A DNA stretch of 16,901 bases from Candidatus Zixiibacteriota bacterium (GCA_020341875.1 CP070839.1:70461-87361), one strand, 5' to 3'. Counted from the first letter of the stretch, positions 1-6,993 are shown. Translations and numbers: made by a program. The notes: generated by a model from the sequence alone, not told the origin.

Positions 1-274
1 ATTTGTGGGACATATCTCTCTCGGTGAAGTATTGCTCCACCGCCTTCTGAATCTTGACGCCGGCCCTCTTGACCATCCGGGTTTGTTCCTGATTGCTACT
101 GAGCTTATTGGTTTTAAGGAACTCGCCGTACTGCTGAGAACTCATGGAGAGCATGGTTGAGCGTGGAATCAGGTTCAACTGCTTCCTGCCCGTGACCGCC
201 ACCGTGCTGCAGGCCAGCAGGAGCAAAGATAAAACCAGGAAAACAACGGTATAGCCTTTTAGCTTCCTCATCAT
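1..274 (-). CDS. M48-type metallopeptidase lipoprotein, N-terminal part (cut by window start)
   Basis: The reading frame runs from an ATG at 274 off the left edge, giving 91 residues. It opens with a lipoprotein signal peptide: MRK, a hydrophobic run, then lipobox L19-L20-A-C22, so Cys22 would be lipidated and the protein anchored in the envelope. The following stretch, with GRKQLNLIP and then MSSQQYGEF, is what I recognise as the start of M48 (LoiP/Oma1-like) envelope proteases, whose members degrade damaged membrane or periplasmic proteins. The zinc motif HExxH lies outside the window, so catalysis cannot be checked. GGAG sits 5 nt before ATG 274; a second in-frame ATG at 271 would be 8 nt away. 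A TTGACA-N17-TATCTT promoter lies just upstream at 317-345. The neighbouring GNAT gene is divergent. Assignment rests on recalled family similarity. Confidence 0.75.
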   Translation of the reverse strand, partial: MMRKLKGYTVVFLVLSLLLLACSTVAVTGRKQLNLIPRSTMLSMSSQQYGEFLKTNKLSSNQEQTRMVKRAGVKIQKAVEQYFTERDMSHK

Positions 275-316
275 CCCTTCTCCTTTTCTTGGTCGTTTGG
301 TTCAGTTAACCAGTGA

Positions 317-345
317 AAGATAAATGTCGGCGTGTTCCTTGTCAA
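317..345 (-). promoter_or_regulatory. sigma-70-type promoter for the M48 peptidase gene
   Basis: Read on the minus strand, a perfect -35 TTGACA (345-340) is followed by a 17-nt spacer and a -10 TATCTT (322-317). This leaves a leader of roughly 35 nt before the ATG at 274. It is a standard consensus layout seen directly in the sequence; activity is inferred. Confidence 0.6.
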
Positions 346-423
346 GAGGGGAAGTTTCCAGTGCCGATTCATTGAGTCCCTCCGCCTCATGAAGCTACCC
401 CACCAGACTTTCTTTCCGGGATG

Positions 424-452
424 TTGACTTTAAGCGGGAATTTCGATATAGT
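424..452 (+). promoter_or_regulatory. sigma-70-type promoter for the GNAT gene
   Basis: TTGACT (424-429), a 17-nt spacer and TATAGT (447-452). The spacer contains CGGGAATTT, which is found again at the same place in the promoter at 1709-1737. Transcription would start near 459, about 64 nt before the GNAT ATG, at the base of a small hairpin (459-480). The promoter position rules out translation from the earlier ATG at 421. Confidence 0.65.
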
Positions 453-458
453 AAGACT

Positions 459-480
459 GCTGCCCCGAAAAAGAGGCAGC
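459..480 (+). other. 5'-terminal mRNA hairpin of the GNAT transcript
   Basis: GCTGCC (459-464) pairs perfectly with GGCAGC (475-480) across a 10-nt A-rich loop. The stem would begin at or next to the predicted transcription start. A stem at the very 5' end commonly protects an mRNA from decay. No poly-T follows, so a terminator is unlikely. Confidence 0.4.
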
Positions 481-496
481 CTGCCAGGAAAACGCG

Positions 497-529
497 ATGA
501 ATCACGGATTGAGGTTGAGACTATGTTAA
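497..529 (+). CDS. possible 10-codon leader ORF overlapping the GNAT start
   Basis: ATG at 497 is preceded by AGGA with 7-nt spacing and reads MNHGLRLRLC before TAA at 527-529. It overlaps the GNAT start codon (523) in another frame, so ribosomes ending here could re-initiate on GNAT. Only the layout supports it; it may be chance. A comparable short ORF precedes the ABC importer gene behind the sister promoter. Confidence 0.25.
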   Translation: MNHGLRLRLC

Positions 530-1020
530 CGATAAGACCAGCGACATTAACGGATTTGCCTGCCATTACCGACATCTACAATGAATCCATTCTTAAAACC
601 GTGGCTACCTTTGACACGGAGCCAAAGACCCCTGAAGAGCAAATGATTTGGTTTGCCGAGCACGGACCGAAGTATCCGATTCTGGTGGCGGAGGGGAATG
701 GAATTGTGGTAGGATGGGCGTCTCTGAGCAAGTGGTCTGATCGATGTGCGTATTCTGATACTGCCGAGATATCGCTCTATGTTCGTGAAAACCACCAGGG
801 AAAGGGAATTGGCAGAAAGCTCCTCGTAGCAATTGTGGAGGAAGGACAGAAAGCAGGTCTTCACACGATTATTGCCAGAATCGCCGAGGCCAGCGAAGCC
901 AGCATTTACCTTCACAAATCAGTGGGGTTTGAGCATGTCGGAACCATGAAAGAAGTTGGCCGAAAATTCGGCAAGCTGTTGGATGTATATCTTATGCAAA
1001 AGGTGTACGACGACCCGTAG
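523..1020 (+). CDS. GNAT-family N-acetyltransferase, phosphinothricin acetyltransferase-like
   Basis: A 165-residue cytoplasmic acetyltransferase that would move acetyl from acetyl-CoA to an amine. The start IRPATLTDLPAI followed by IYNESI and TFDTEP is typical of the PAT/MnaT branch, which acts on phosphinothricin, methionine sulfoximine or related amino-acid analogues. The acetyl-CoA loop is HQGKGIG (91-97), and the C-terminal YLHKSVGFEHVG fits the last part of the fold. Start choice: ATG 523 has GAGG 8 nt upstream and matches the family N-terminus. The in-frame ATG at 421 is rejected because it precedes the promoter and adds 34 non-homologous residues. It is a single gene under the promoter at 424-452, convergent with the DUF3795 gene. 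The family is secure; the substrate is not. Confidence 0.88.
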   Translation: MLTIRPATLTDLPAITDIYNESILKTVATFDTEPKTPEEQMIWFAEHGPKYPILVAEGNGIVVGWASLSKWSDRCAYSDTAEISLYVRENHQGKGIGRKLLVAIVEEGQKAGLHTIIARIAEASEASIYLHKSVGFEHVGTMKEVGRKFGKLLDVYLMQKVYDDP

Positions 1021-1089
1021 ACTGGTTGAATCGATAAGCCTGTAGGTCGGATATGTCCCCCGTATGGAGGACTGTCTGACATTTTGTGT

Positions 1090-1114
1090 CCGAAAGTCCT
1101 GACGGACATTTCGG
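1090..1114. terminator. hairpin between convergent genes, candidate bidirectional terminator
   Basis: CCGAAA-GTCC, a TGAC loop, then GGAC-A-TTTCGG: a 10-bp stem with one bulged A, lying between the convergent GNAT and DUF3795 genes. The location suits a terminator for both, but no T-tract follows on either strand. A dispersed palindromic repeat unit is an equally good reading. Confidence 0.35.
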
Positions 1115-1143
1115 CCCTGCTAATGCTGGCGCACCGAAAGCTC

Positions 1144-1542
1144 TCACTCTTTTCCTAGAGCCCTGCGTATACTCGCCAGTTCCGGTTTGCTTTCGAACTG
1201 CCTCAAGCAGAGATTGTAGTCTTCTTCAGGAATATCTCCAAGACGCTCGATGAATTTTTCACGACTGCAAATGAGACCGTTCAATTCGTCGCAAGGAAAT
1301 TCATCACAATAAGCGCAATTCTCGACACCTTTCTTGATTGCACAAGGCCTGACCGGGCAATTCTTGTCGGCAAGTCTCCCGTCGTTTGTGCACCCGTCGC
1401 ACCTGACGTTATCGACGGTATACATCTCGTGACCCAAATACTTCCTCCAGCCATCTACCAATCTCTGTCTGACAGCAGGATCATCCGAACGGGCGGCGCA
1501 GAGATCGCACCTGTAACCACAACGAGCTAGCATCCTATCCAT
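1144..1542 (-). CDS. DUF3795 cysteine-rich protein
   Basis: A 132-residue cytoplasmic protein of unknown biochemical role, recognised as DUF3795 from the opening CGYRCDLC (C8, C12, C15) and the later motifs CDGC (C48, C51), NCPVRPC (C62, C67) and NCAYCDEFPC (C76, C79, C84). Ten regularly spaced cysteines imply bound metal, either zinc or Fe-S. The family is common in anaerobic bacteria and archaea. Start choice: ATG at 1542 has GGAGG 8 nt upstream and opens directly into the conserved domain. The longer frame back to 1755 would be translated through the promoter of the divergent importer and has no family similarity. No clear promoter of its own was found in 1543-1705. It converges on the GNAT gene. 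Confidence 0.85.
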   Translation of the reverse strand: MDRMLARCGYRCDLCAARSDDPAVRQRLVDGWRKYLGHEMYTVDNVRCDGCTNDGRLADKNCPVRPCAIKKGVENCAYCDEFPCDELNGLICSREKFIERLGDIPEEDYNLCLRQFESKPELASIRRALGKE

Positions 1543-1708
1543 TGTCTGTTCCTCCACTTGTTCGATCCCTGTTTCAGACCAAATCGCTACGACAGAAACC
1601 ACCTCACTGGCTGAAAAGTCTGTACGGCTCCAACTTAACGTACGTTGCGGCGAGGCACAGGTTGCGAATAGCTGACGCCTTGCCAAATCCCGAATCACTT
1701 CGAACGTG

Positions 1709-1737
1709 TTGACTTTGGCCGGGAATTTTGATATACT
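1709..1737 (+). promoter_or_regulatory. sigma-70-type promoter for the ABC importer operon
   Basis: TTGACT (1709-1714), a 17-nt spacer and TATACT (1732-1737). Compared with the promoter at 424-452, about 30 of 38 positions match, including the spacer block CGGGAATTT. Transcription would begin near 1744, leaving about 75 nt of leader, too short for a TPP or similar large riboswitch. Confidence 0.7.
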
Positions 1738-1770
1738 AAAATCGCTCGTTTTCAAAGGAGGAGTGCCTCA

Positions 1771-1818
1771 GTGACTTTGCCGTACAAATGTGATTCATTC
1801 GCAAGAAACGGAGAGTGA
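1771..1818 (+). CDS. possible 15-codon leader ORF before the ABC importer
   Basis: A strong Shine-Dalgarno AAAGGAGG (1754-1761) sits 9 nt before GTG at 1771, which reads MTLPYKCDSFARNGE and stops with TGA at 1816-1818, one base before the binding-protein ATG (1820). This is better placed for translation than many real starts and would couple the two. The peptide has no recognisable family and no run of one amino acid that would suggest attenuation. Confidence 0.35.
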   Translation: MTLPYKCDSFARNGE

Positions 1819-1819
1819 G

Positions 1820-2857
1820 ATGAGAAGGAACTCAACCAAGGCTATAATATCATTGGTCTTCTTCGCCGGGTTACTGTTTCTGACTTTCGGGTGCGAGAAA
1901 ACTGGGGAGGTTCAAGAAGGTAACATCCCTGTGGTTGCCGTCGGCTCACAGTGGTACGGGCACATACCGGTCTGGGTGGGAATCGATAGAGGTACCTTCG
2001 AGAAACACGGCTTCGAGGTGAGGTGGACCTTCATCGGGAAGAGCATGGATCGGCTGAATGCCATTTCATCAGGCGACGCCCAGTTTGCCAGCTTAGGCCA
2101 GGTGGCCATGCTGAGCGCCATGGCCCAGGGGAATACACGCTTCTACTGGGCGGGGAATCAGGACATCGCTCCGGGGTTCGAGGGGCTGGTATCCCAGCCC
2201 GGGATCACGTCGTTCGAGCAACTGCGCGGAAAGAGGATCGGGTACCCGTTCGGCTCATCCGTCGATCTGACCGCGAGGATGCTTCTGAAAGACAACGGTC
2301 TTGATCCAGTCAAGGACGTGCAGTTGGTGAACTTGGAAGTCGGAGACGTACCCGCCGTTTTTCGGGCGGGTAACGTTGATGCGGCGATTATCTGGGAGCC
2401 CGGGTTTTCTCAGTTAAAGGAAGTCGAGGGAGCCACGGTCTTAGGAATGGATACGGATACGCCGGTATACAAAAAGTTCGGAACCATGACCGGACCGGAC
2501 GTGCTCATCTTAAGCAAGAGTTGGTGTGATGAAGACCCGGAGCGCTCGAAGCGGTTCCTGAAGGCCTATTTCGAGTCGTTAGAGTGGGTGAAGGACAATC
2601 CGGATTCGGCGGCGGCCATAGTCCACGAAAAGTACATTGTGCAGGATGTTGATCTGATAAGGCAAAACATATCCCGCTTTGTTTGGCATACGCTTGAGGA
2701 TCAAAAGCGGGTGATGAGCAATGAAGGTATCTTCGGTCAGACAGAGTACGTGCTGCAGATTCTACACGAGGAGATGAAGGCCATACCGGAAAAACCGGAG
2801 TTTCGCAATTGGGTTCCATTTCACATTCTTCCTTTCGAAGAGGGCTCGCCGGATTGA
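1820..2857 (+). CDS. ABC transporter substrate-binding lipoprotein, nitrate/sulfonate/taurine (SsuA/TauA/NrtA) type
   Basis: A 345-residue binding protein that would deliver a small anion or nitrogenous compound to the permease at 2880. The N-terminus MRRNSTK plus a hydrophobic stretch ends at GC25, a lipoprotein signal with a somewhat atypical lipobox (T-F-G-C). The mature protein has the hallmarks of the SsuA/TauA/NrtA/NMT1 fold: VWVGIDRGTFEKHGF, AISSGDAQFASLG, LRGKRIGYPFGSS and then GNVDAAIIWEP. Start choice: ATG 1820 has GGAG 6 nt upstream; the GTG at 1790 lacks this and lengthens the signal peptide. It is the first gene of a three-gene importer. The substrate is not evident: no taurine, sulfonate, nitrate or thiamine enzyme lies nearby, and no TPP riboswitch fits in the leader. 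Confidence 0.87.
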   Translation: MRRNSTKAIISLVFFAGLLFLTFGCEKTGEVQEGNIPVVAVGSQWYGHIPVWVGIDRGTFEKHGFEVRWTFIGKSMDRLNAISSGDAQFASLGQVAMLSAMAQGNTRFYWAGNQDIAPGFEGLVSQPGITSFEQLRGKRIGYPFGSSVDLTARMLLKDNGLDPVKDVQLVNLEVGDVPAVFRAGNVDAAIIWEPGFSQLKEVEGATVLGMDTDTPVYKKFGTMTGPDVLILSKSWCDEDPERSKRFLKAYFESLEWVKDNPDSAAAIVHEKYIVQDVDLIRQNISRFVWHTLEDQKRVMSNEGIFGQTEYVLQILHEEMKAIPEKPEFRNWVPFHILPFEEGSPD

Positions 2858-2879
2858 TGCTTCCGAACCATAGCTTATT

Positions 2880-3668
2880 ATGGACGAAGAACCATTAGGA
2901 CTCTGGACAATAGCCGTCATAGGCGCCATCGCGGTGGTTGGGTTTATCGCCGCCTGGGAGACGGCCGTCAGGATCGGGATAATCGACGCGTTTTTCCTGC
3001 CCGCGCCGTCGATGATCATCAAGCGCGCGTACGCCATGGCAGCGACGGGCGAGAAGATACTGCTTCACGACGTGTGGAAGAGCGCCACGCGTGTTCTGAT
3101 AGGTTTCATGTTGAGCGCGGCGGTCGGCGTTCCCCTGGGTCTGTTGATGGGCATGAGCAAATATGTGCGCGCAGCGCTCAACCCGATCGTCTCCATTATC
3201 CGGCCGCTGCCGGCTCTAAGCTGGATACCGCTCTCTATGTTGTGGCTGGGCATAGGCGAGCAGCAGAAGTTCGCCATCGTCTTCATGGGGTGCTTTGCCT
3301 CGGTGCTGGTTTACACCGTTGCGGCCACGCTGCGGGTGGACGTTATCCTGCAGCGTGCGGCGCGCAATCTGGGAGCATCGCGCCTGCAGGTCATCCGCCA
3401 CGTGACCCTCCCGGTAGCGCTTCCCAACATCCTGAGTGGACTTAAGGTGGTTTTGGCCATCGCCTGGACCTGCGTGATCAGCGCGGAGATGGTGGGAGCC
3501 AATAGCGGCTTGGGCTTTCGCATCTGGACCGGTAAGGAGTGGTCGGACACGGGTCAGGTTCTGGTGGGAATGATCTCGATCAGCTTAACGGTTCTGATCC
3601 TGGACATTCTGTTCCGGGGGGTGGAGTGGCTGCTTCTTCCCTGGCAGCGGGAGGGGACTGGAACATGA
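2880..3668 (+). CDS. ABC transporter permease, SsuC/TauC/NrtB type
   Basis: A 262-residue inner-membrane permease with about six hydrophobic segments, beginning at residues 9-30 and ending at about 232-255. The coupling (EAA) loop that contacts the ATPase is visible at about 160-187: ARNLGAS then LPVALPNILSG. The segment RPLPALSWIPLSMLWLGIG (108-126) is typical of the nitrate/sulfonate branch of BPD_transp_1 permeases. The start is ATG 2880, 22 nt after the binding-protein stop. No good Shine-Dalgarno is present, an in-frame TAG at 2871 blocks longer forms, and translation may depend on coupling. Its stop overlaps the ATPase start (ATGA). Confidence 0.9.
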   Translation: MDEEPLGLWTIAVIGAIAVVGFIAAWETAVRIGIIDAFFLPAPSMIIKRAYAMAATGEKILLHDVWKSATRVLIGFMLSAAVGVPLGLLMGMSKYVRAALNPIVSIIRPLPALSWIPLSMLWLGIGEQQKFAIVFMGCFASVLVYTVAATLRVDVILQRAARNLGASRLQVIRHVTLPVALPNILSGLKVVLAIAWTCVISAEMVGANSGLGFRIWTGKEWSDTGQVLVGMISISLTVLILDILFRGVEWLLLPWQREGTGT

Positions 3669-4444
3669 GCGAGGCGTTGATTCAAGCCAAAGAGCTTACC
3701 AAGACCTTCGGGAGAGGAAAGAAGGCCGTAACTGCGGTAGAGGATTTCAACCTGTTGGTCAAGGCCAGGGAGGTAGTAACACTAGTCGGCCCTTCCGGCT
3801 GTGGCAAGTCGACCGTGCTGAATATGGTTGCCGGGTTCATGTCCTCCACCTCCGGCCAGATTCTGCTAAAAGGCGAGCCGGTCACCTCGGTCGAACCTCA
3901 GTGCGGCATGATTTTTCAGAGCTATGCTCTCTTTCCCTGGATGACGGTGCAGGAGAACGTAGAGTTCGGTCCGCGGGTCAACCGGCTGCCCAAAGCGGAA
4001 CGTCTTGACCGGGCCAGGCGCTACATTGAGATGGTGGGGCTGAACGGGTTTGAAGATGCCTATCCAAATCAGCTTTCCGGAGGCATGCGCCAGCGGGTTG
4101 CGCTGTGCCGGGCACTGGCTAACGAGCCGGAGGTTCTGCTGTGCGACGAGCCGTTTGCGGCGCTGGATGCCATGACCCGCCAGGTGATGCAGGAGGAGCT
4201 GCTGAGAATCGTGGATCGGTCCGGGCAGACCGTACTCTTCATTACTCATTCTATCGATGAGGCGCTTATCCTGAGTGACCGCATCATAGTCATGTCCGCC
4301 CGGCCGGGCCGGGTCAAGGAAATGATCGAAAACCATCTTCCCCGGCCGCGGCACGTAGACATGCAACTGGGAGAAGACTTCCTTCGTATGAAACGGGGGA
4401 TATGGAAAATGGTGGAGGAGGAGGTTGTGGCATCGATGAAGTAG
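3665..4444 (+). CDS. ABC transporter ATP-binding protein, SsuB/TauB/NrtD type
   Basis: A 259-residue ATPase that powers the importer. All motifs are intact: Walker A GPSGCGKST (42-50), Q-loop Gln85 in FQSYALFPW, signature LSGGMRQ (138-144), Walker B LLCDE ending at D161-E162, D-loop ALD, and switch His195 in ITHS. FPWMTVQENV is characteristic of the nitrate/sulfonate/taurine importer branch. Start choice: ATG 3665 overlaps the permease stop by 4 nt and is preceded by a GGGAGGGG purine run. An in-frame extension back to 3539 runs inside the permease gene and is not homologous. No clear terminator was found in the 100 nt after the stop. Confidence 0.93.
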   Translation: MSEALIQAKELTKTFGRGKKAVTAVEDFNLLVKAREVVTLVGPSGCGKSTVLNMVAGFMSSTSGQILLKGEPVTSVEPQCGMIFQSYALFPWMTVQENVEFGPRVNRLPKAERLDRARRYIEMVGLNGFEDAYPNQLSGGMRQRVALCRALANEPEVLLCDEPFAALDAMTRQVMQEELLRIVDRSGQTVLFITHSIDEALILSDRIIVMSARPGRVKEMIENHLPRPRHVDMQLGEDFLRMKRGIWKMVEEEVVASMK

Positions 4445-4561
4445 GGTCCTTAGAAGGGCGCAGCGCTAAGATATCCGGATCTCAGAGAATAATCGAATAA
4501 AGTTCACGGATAAAGATTTACGCCTCTCAGCTTGAAACTCGTTTGAAGAATGGAGAAGCCG

Positions 4562-6679
4562 ATGTTAAGATTGTGTTGGTGTTCTGTGTTGATTCTAACC
4601 GGGAGCCTTATTATGGGTTCGTGCGATGGTCAGGTCGAGCTTGAGCCGCCGAAGGCCAAGATCGAGGCGAAGGTCGACACCCTCTTCGGCCGGGAGATGG
4701 TAGACGACTACTTTTGGCTGCGGGAGCGGGATAATCCCGAGGTCATCGATTATCTGAAGGCGGAAAATGCATACACCAAGGCGGTGATGAAGCATACCGA
4801 GAAGCTTCAGGAGAAGCTGTATGAGGAGATGGTTTCCCGCATCAAGGAGACCGACCTCTCCGTGCCGGTGAAACGGGATGATTGCTACTACTACTACCGA
4901 ACCGAGGAGGGCAAGCAATACCGGATATACTGCCGGAAGAAGGGAGGCCTCGAAGCGGAGGAAGAGATATTGATTGACGTCAACCAATTGGCCGAGGGGA
5001 AAGATTACACGTATTTGGGAGTCTACGAGGTCAGCCCTGATCACAACCTGCTGGCCTTTGGGGTCGATACCACGGGCAGCGAGCGCTATACGCTGCGGGT
5101 AAAGAATCTCAAGACCGGTGAGATCTACCCGGACGTTATCGACAGCGTTTCCACCTCCTTTGAGTGGGCAAATGACAACCGGACTTTCTTCTATACCATC
5201 ATGGATGAAGCCTGGCGGCCGTTCAAACTCTTCCGCCACAGGCTGGGTGACGATGTCAAGAATGACGTACTGGTGTTCCACGAGAAAGATGATGCCTTCT
5301 TCCTGGGCATCCAGAAATCCAAGAGCATGGAATACCTCTTTATCCATCTGGGGAGCATGAACACAACGGAGATGTACTATCTCGACGCCAACGACCCCGC
5401 CGGGAGATTCAAACCGGTTCATCCCCGGCAGCAGGATATGGAATACGATCTGTCTCACCATGGTGGCCACTTCTATATCGTCACCAACGATAATGCCAAG
5501 AACTTCAAGCTGATGCGGGCACCGGTGTCCGACCCCTCCAAGGAGAACTGGGAAGAGGTGATACCCCACCGCGACTCGGTTAAGCTTGACCGCATCGAGG
5601 TCTTTAGGGACTTCATGGTTTTCTATGAGCGAGAGCACGGCCTGAAGCAGATGAGGATCAGGGGCTTGACCACCGACGAGATTCACACGATCGAATTCCC
5701 CGAGCCGGTGTACACCTTCTGGCAAGCGTGGAACCCGGACTTCAAGGGTCGGCTCTTGCGTTTTCACTACATGTCCTTCATTACGCCCGAGTCTGTCTAC
5801 GACTACGATATGAAGACTAGAAAGCGGGAGCTGAAGAAGCAAAAGGAGGTGTTGGGCGGCTATGATCCGGAGTTGTACCAGTCCGAGCGGACATTCGCCA
5901 CCGCTGATGATGGCACCCGGATTCCCATCTCAATGGTCTACAGAAAGGGTGTGGTCAAGGACGGCGGCAATCCGCTTTATCTCTATGCCTATGGCGCGTA
6001 CGGCTCCAGCGTGGAACCCTACTTCTCCTCGAACCGCTTGAGCCTTCTGGATCGAGGTTTCATTTACGCCCGGGCGCACGTGCGCGGGGGAGGTGAGATG
6101 GGCCGGTACTGGTATGACGACGGCAAATTACTTTCGAAGAAGAACACCTTCACCGATTTCATCGCGGCTAGCGAGCATCTGATTGCCGAGAAGTACACTT
6201 CTTCCGAGAAGCTTGTGGTTAGCGGTGTCAGCGCTGGCGGGCTCTTGATCGGGACGGTGGTCAATATGCGGCCGGACCTGTTCAAGATAGTGATCGGCGA
6301 CGTGCCCTTCGTGGACCTGATCAACACCATGCTTGATCCGAGCATTCCGCTCACGGTTATCGAGTATGAGGAGTGGGGCAATCCGAATAAGAAAGAGTAC
6401 TTCGACTACATGCTGTCGTATTCGCCCTACGATAACGTCGAAGCCAAGGATTATCCCCACCTGCTGATTTTGGCCGGCCTGAACGATACCCGGGTGCAAT
6501 ACTGGGAACCGGCCAAATGGACGGCCAAGCTGAGGGCGATGAAGACCGATGACAACCGCCTACTACTCAAGACCAACATGGGCACCGGCCACGGCGGCGC
6601 GTCGGGGCGCTACGACCGGCTGAAAGAGATAGCGTTTGAATACGTCTTCGTTTTGGATGTCCTGGGATTGAAAGAATAA
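4562..6679 (+). CDS. oligopeptidase B-type S9A serine peptidase, predicted lipoprotein
   Basis: A 705-residue peptidase of the prolyl oligopeptidase family, oligopeptidase B branch, which cleaves short peptides after Arg or Lys. An N-terminal signal ends at M-G-S-C21, a plausible lipobox, so the enzyme would act in the envelope, unlike cytosolic E. coli PtrB. A beta-propeller half comes first (about 65-400), then the alpha/beta hydrolase domain. The triad is Ser557 (GVSAGG), Asp642 (GLNDTRVQYWEP) and His677 (GTGHGG). The spacings of 85 and 35 equal those I recall for E. coli OpB (S532, D617, H652). Glu601 and Glu603 in EYEEWGNP match the P1 basic-specificity glutamates. The Asp pair of the P2 pocket aligns with Glu485 and Tyr487. 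Start choice: ATG 4562 has GGAG 6 nt upstream; ATG 4550 has none. It is monocistronic, with no convincing promoter in 4445-4561. Confidence 0.93.
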   Translation: MLRLCWCSVLILTGSLIMGSCDGQVELEPPKAKIEAKVDTLFGREMVDDYFWLRERDNPEVIDYLKAENAYTKAVMKHTEKLQEKLYEEMVSRIKETDLSVPVKRDDCYYYYRTEEGKQYRIYCRKKGGLEAEEEILIDVNQLAEGKDYTYLGVYEVSPDHNLLAFGVDTTGSERYTLRVKNLKTGEIYPDVIDSVSTSFEWANDNRTFFYTIMDEAWRPFKLFRHRLGDDVKNDVLVFHEKDDAFFLGIQKSKSMEYLFIHLGSMNTTEMYYLDANDPAGRFKPVHPRQQDMEYDLSHHGGHFYIVTNDNAKNFKLMRAPVSDPSKENWEEVIPHRDSVKLDRIEVFRDFMVFYEREHGLKQMRIRGLTTDEIHTIEFPEPVYTFWQAWNPDFKGRLLRFHYMSFITPESVYDYDMKTRKRELKKQKEVLGGYDPELYQSERTFATADDGTRIPISMVYRKGVVKDGGNPLYLYAYGAYGSSVEPYFSSNRLSLLDRGFIYARAHVRGGGEMGRYWYDDGKLLSKKNTFTDFIAASEHLIAEKYTSSEKLVVSGVSAGGLLIGTVVNMRPDLFKIVIGDVPFVDLINTMLDPSIPLTVIEYEEWGNPNKKEYFDYMLSYSPYDNVEAKDYPHLLILAGLNDTRVQYWEPAKWTAKLRAMKTDDNRLLLKTNMGTGHGGASGRYDRLKEIAFEYVFVLDVLGLKE

Positions 6680-6736
6680 GTAGCGCGCCAGGTGCTTGGA
6701 ATTAGACTGGACCACTGTAAGCGTGCAATCTTTAGG

Positions 6737-6765
6737 TTCGTCACAGAAACCTCGTTCGTGACGAA
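6737..6765. repeat. inverted repeat, 8-bp stem
   Basis: TTCGTCAC (6737-6744) pairs perfectly with GTGACGAA (6758-6765) across a 13-nt loop. It lies 57 nt after the oligopeptidase stop. No T-tract follows, so it is not a classic terminator. Confidence 0.5.
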
Positions 6766-6837
6766 AGCATAAATGATAACACCGAGGCTGTCCATCGCCA
6801 ACGCAGGTGTCATCTTCCTCTGATACTCTGCGATATA

Positions 6838-6860
6838 CCCGGTCTGGCAAGCAGACCGGG
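6838..6860. repeat. inverted repeat, 9-bp GC-rich stem
   Basis: CCCGGTCTG (6838-6846), loop GCAAG, CAGACCGGG (6852-6860). It is perfectly paired and strong. The layout, with a short GC stem flanked by GGCCACCCC, resembles dispersed extragenic palindromes seen in many uncultured bacteria; whether it recurs in this genome cannot be seen here. Confidence 0.55.
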
Positions 6861-6888
6861 CCACCCCACTTTCTCCACGACCGCCACC

Positions 6889-6907
6889 TCCAGGCTCTCA
6901 GCCTGGA
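6889..6907. repeat. inverted repeat, 8-bp stem with 3-nt loop
   Basis: TCCAGGCT (6889-6896), CTC, AGCCTGGA (6900-6907), perfectly paired. It sits 28 nt after the previous hairpin. Confidence 0.5.
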
Positions 6908-6966
6908 TCTTTGAAGAATGTACCCTGTTTTCTTGTAGAATCCGCGCTTTATGCCGGCTTCGTTAG

Positions 6967-6993
6967 CAAATAGGACTGAAAAAGTCGTATTTG
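6967..6993. repeat. inverted repeat, 10-bp interrupted stem
   Basis: CAAATA, G, GACT, loop GAAAA, AGTC, G, TATTTG. The two stem blocks of 6 and 4 bp are perfect and are separated by one G-G mismatch. It is followed by an A/T-rich stretch but no T run. Confidence 0.45.

Noticed and set aside
421..522. Longer N-terminus for the GNAT protein from ATG 421
   Set aside because: This start precedes and overlaps the promoter, and the extra 34 residues do not resemble the family; ATG 523 matches the conserved N-terminus.
1543..1755. Longer N-terminus for the DUF3795 protein from 1755
   Set aside because: The extension runs across the divergent promoter and has no family match; ATG 1542 has GGAGG at ideal spacing.
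1738..1819. TPP or other riboswitch before the ABC importer
   Set aside because: The leader is only about 75 nt, with no recognisable TPP conserved blocks.
4595..5842. 415-codon open frame on the minus strand inside the oligopeptidase gene
   Set aside because: It is antisense to a well-supported gene with intact catalytic residues, has no recognisable domain and no ribosome site; long antisense frames follow from codon bias.
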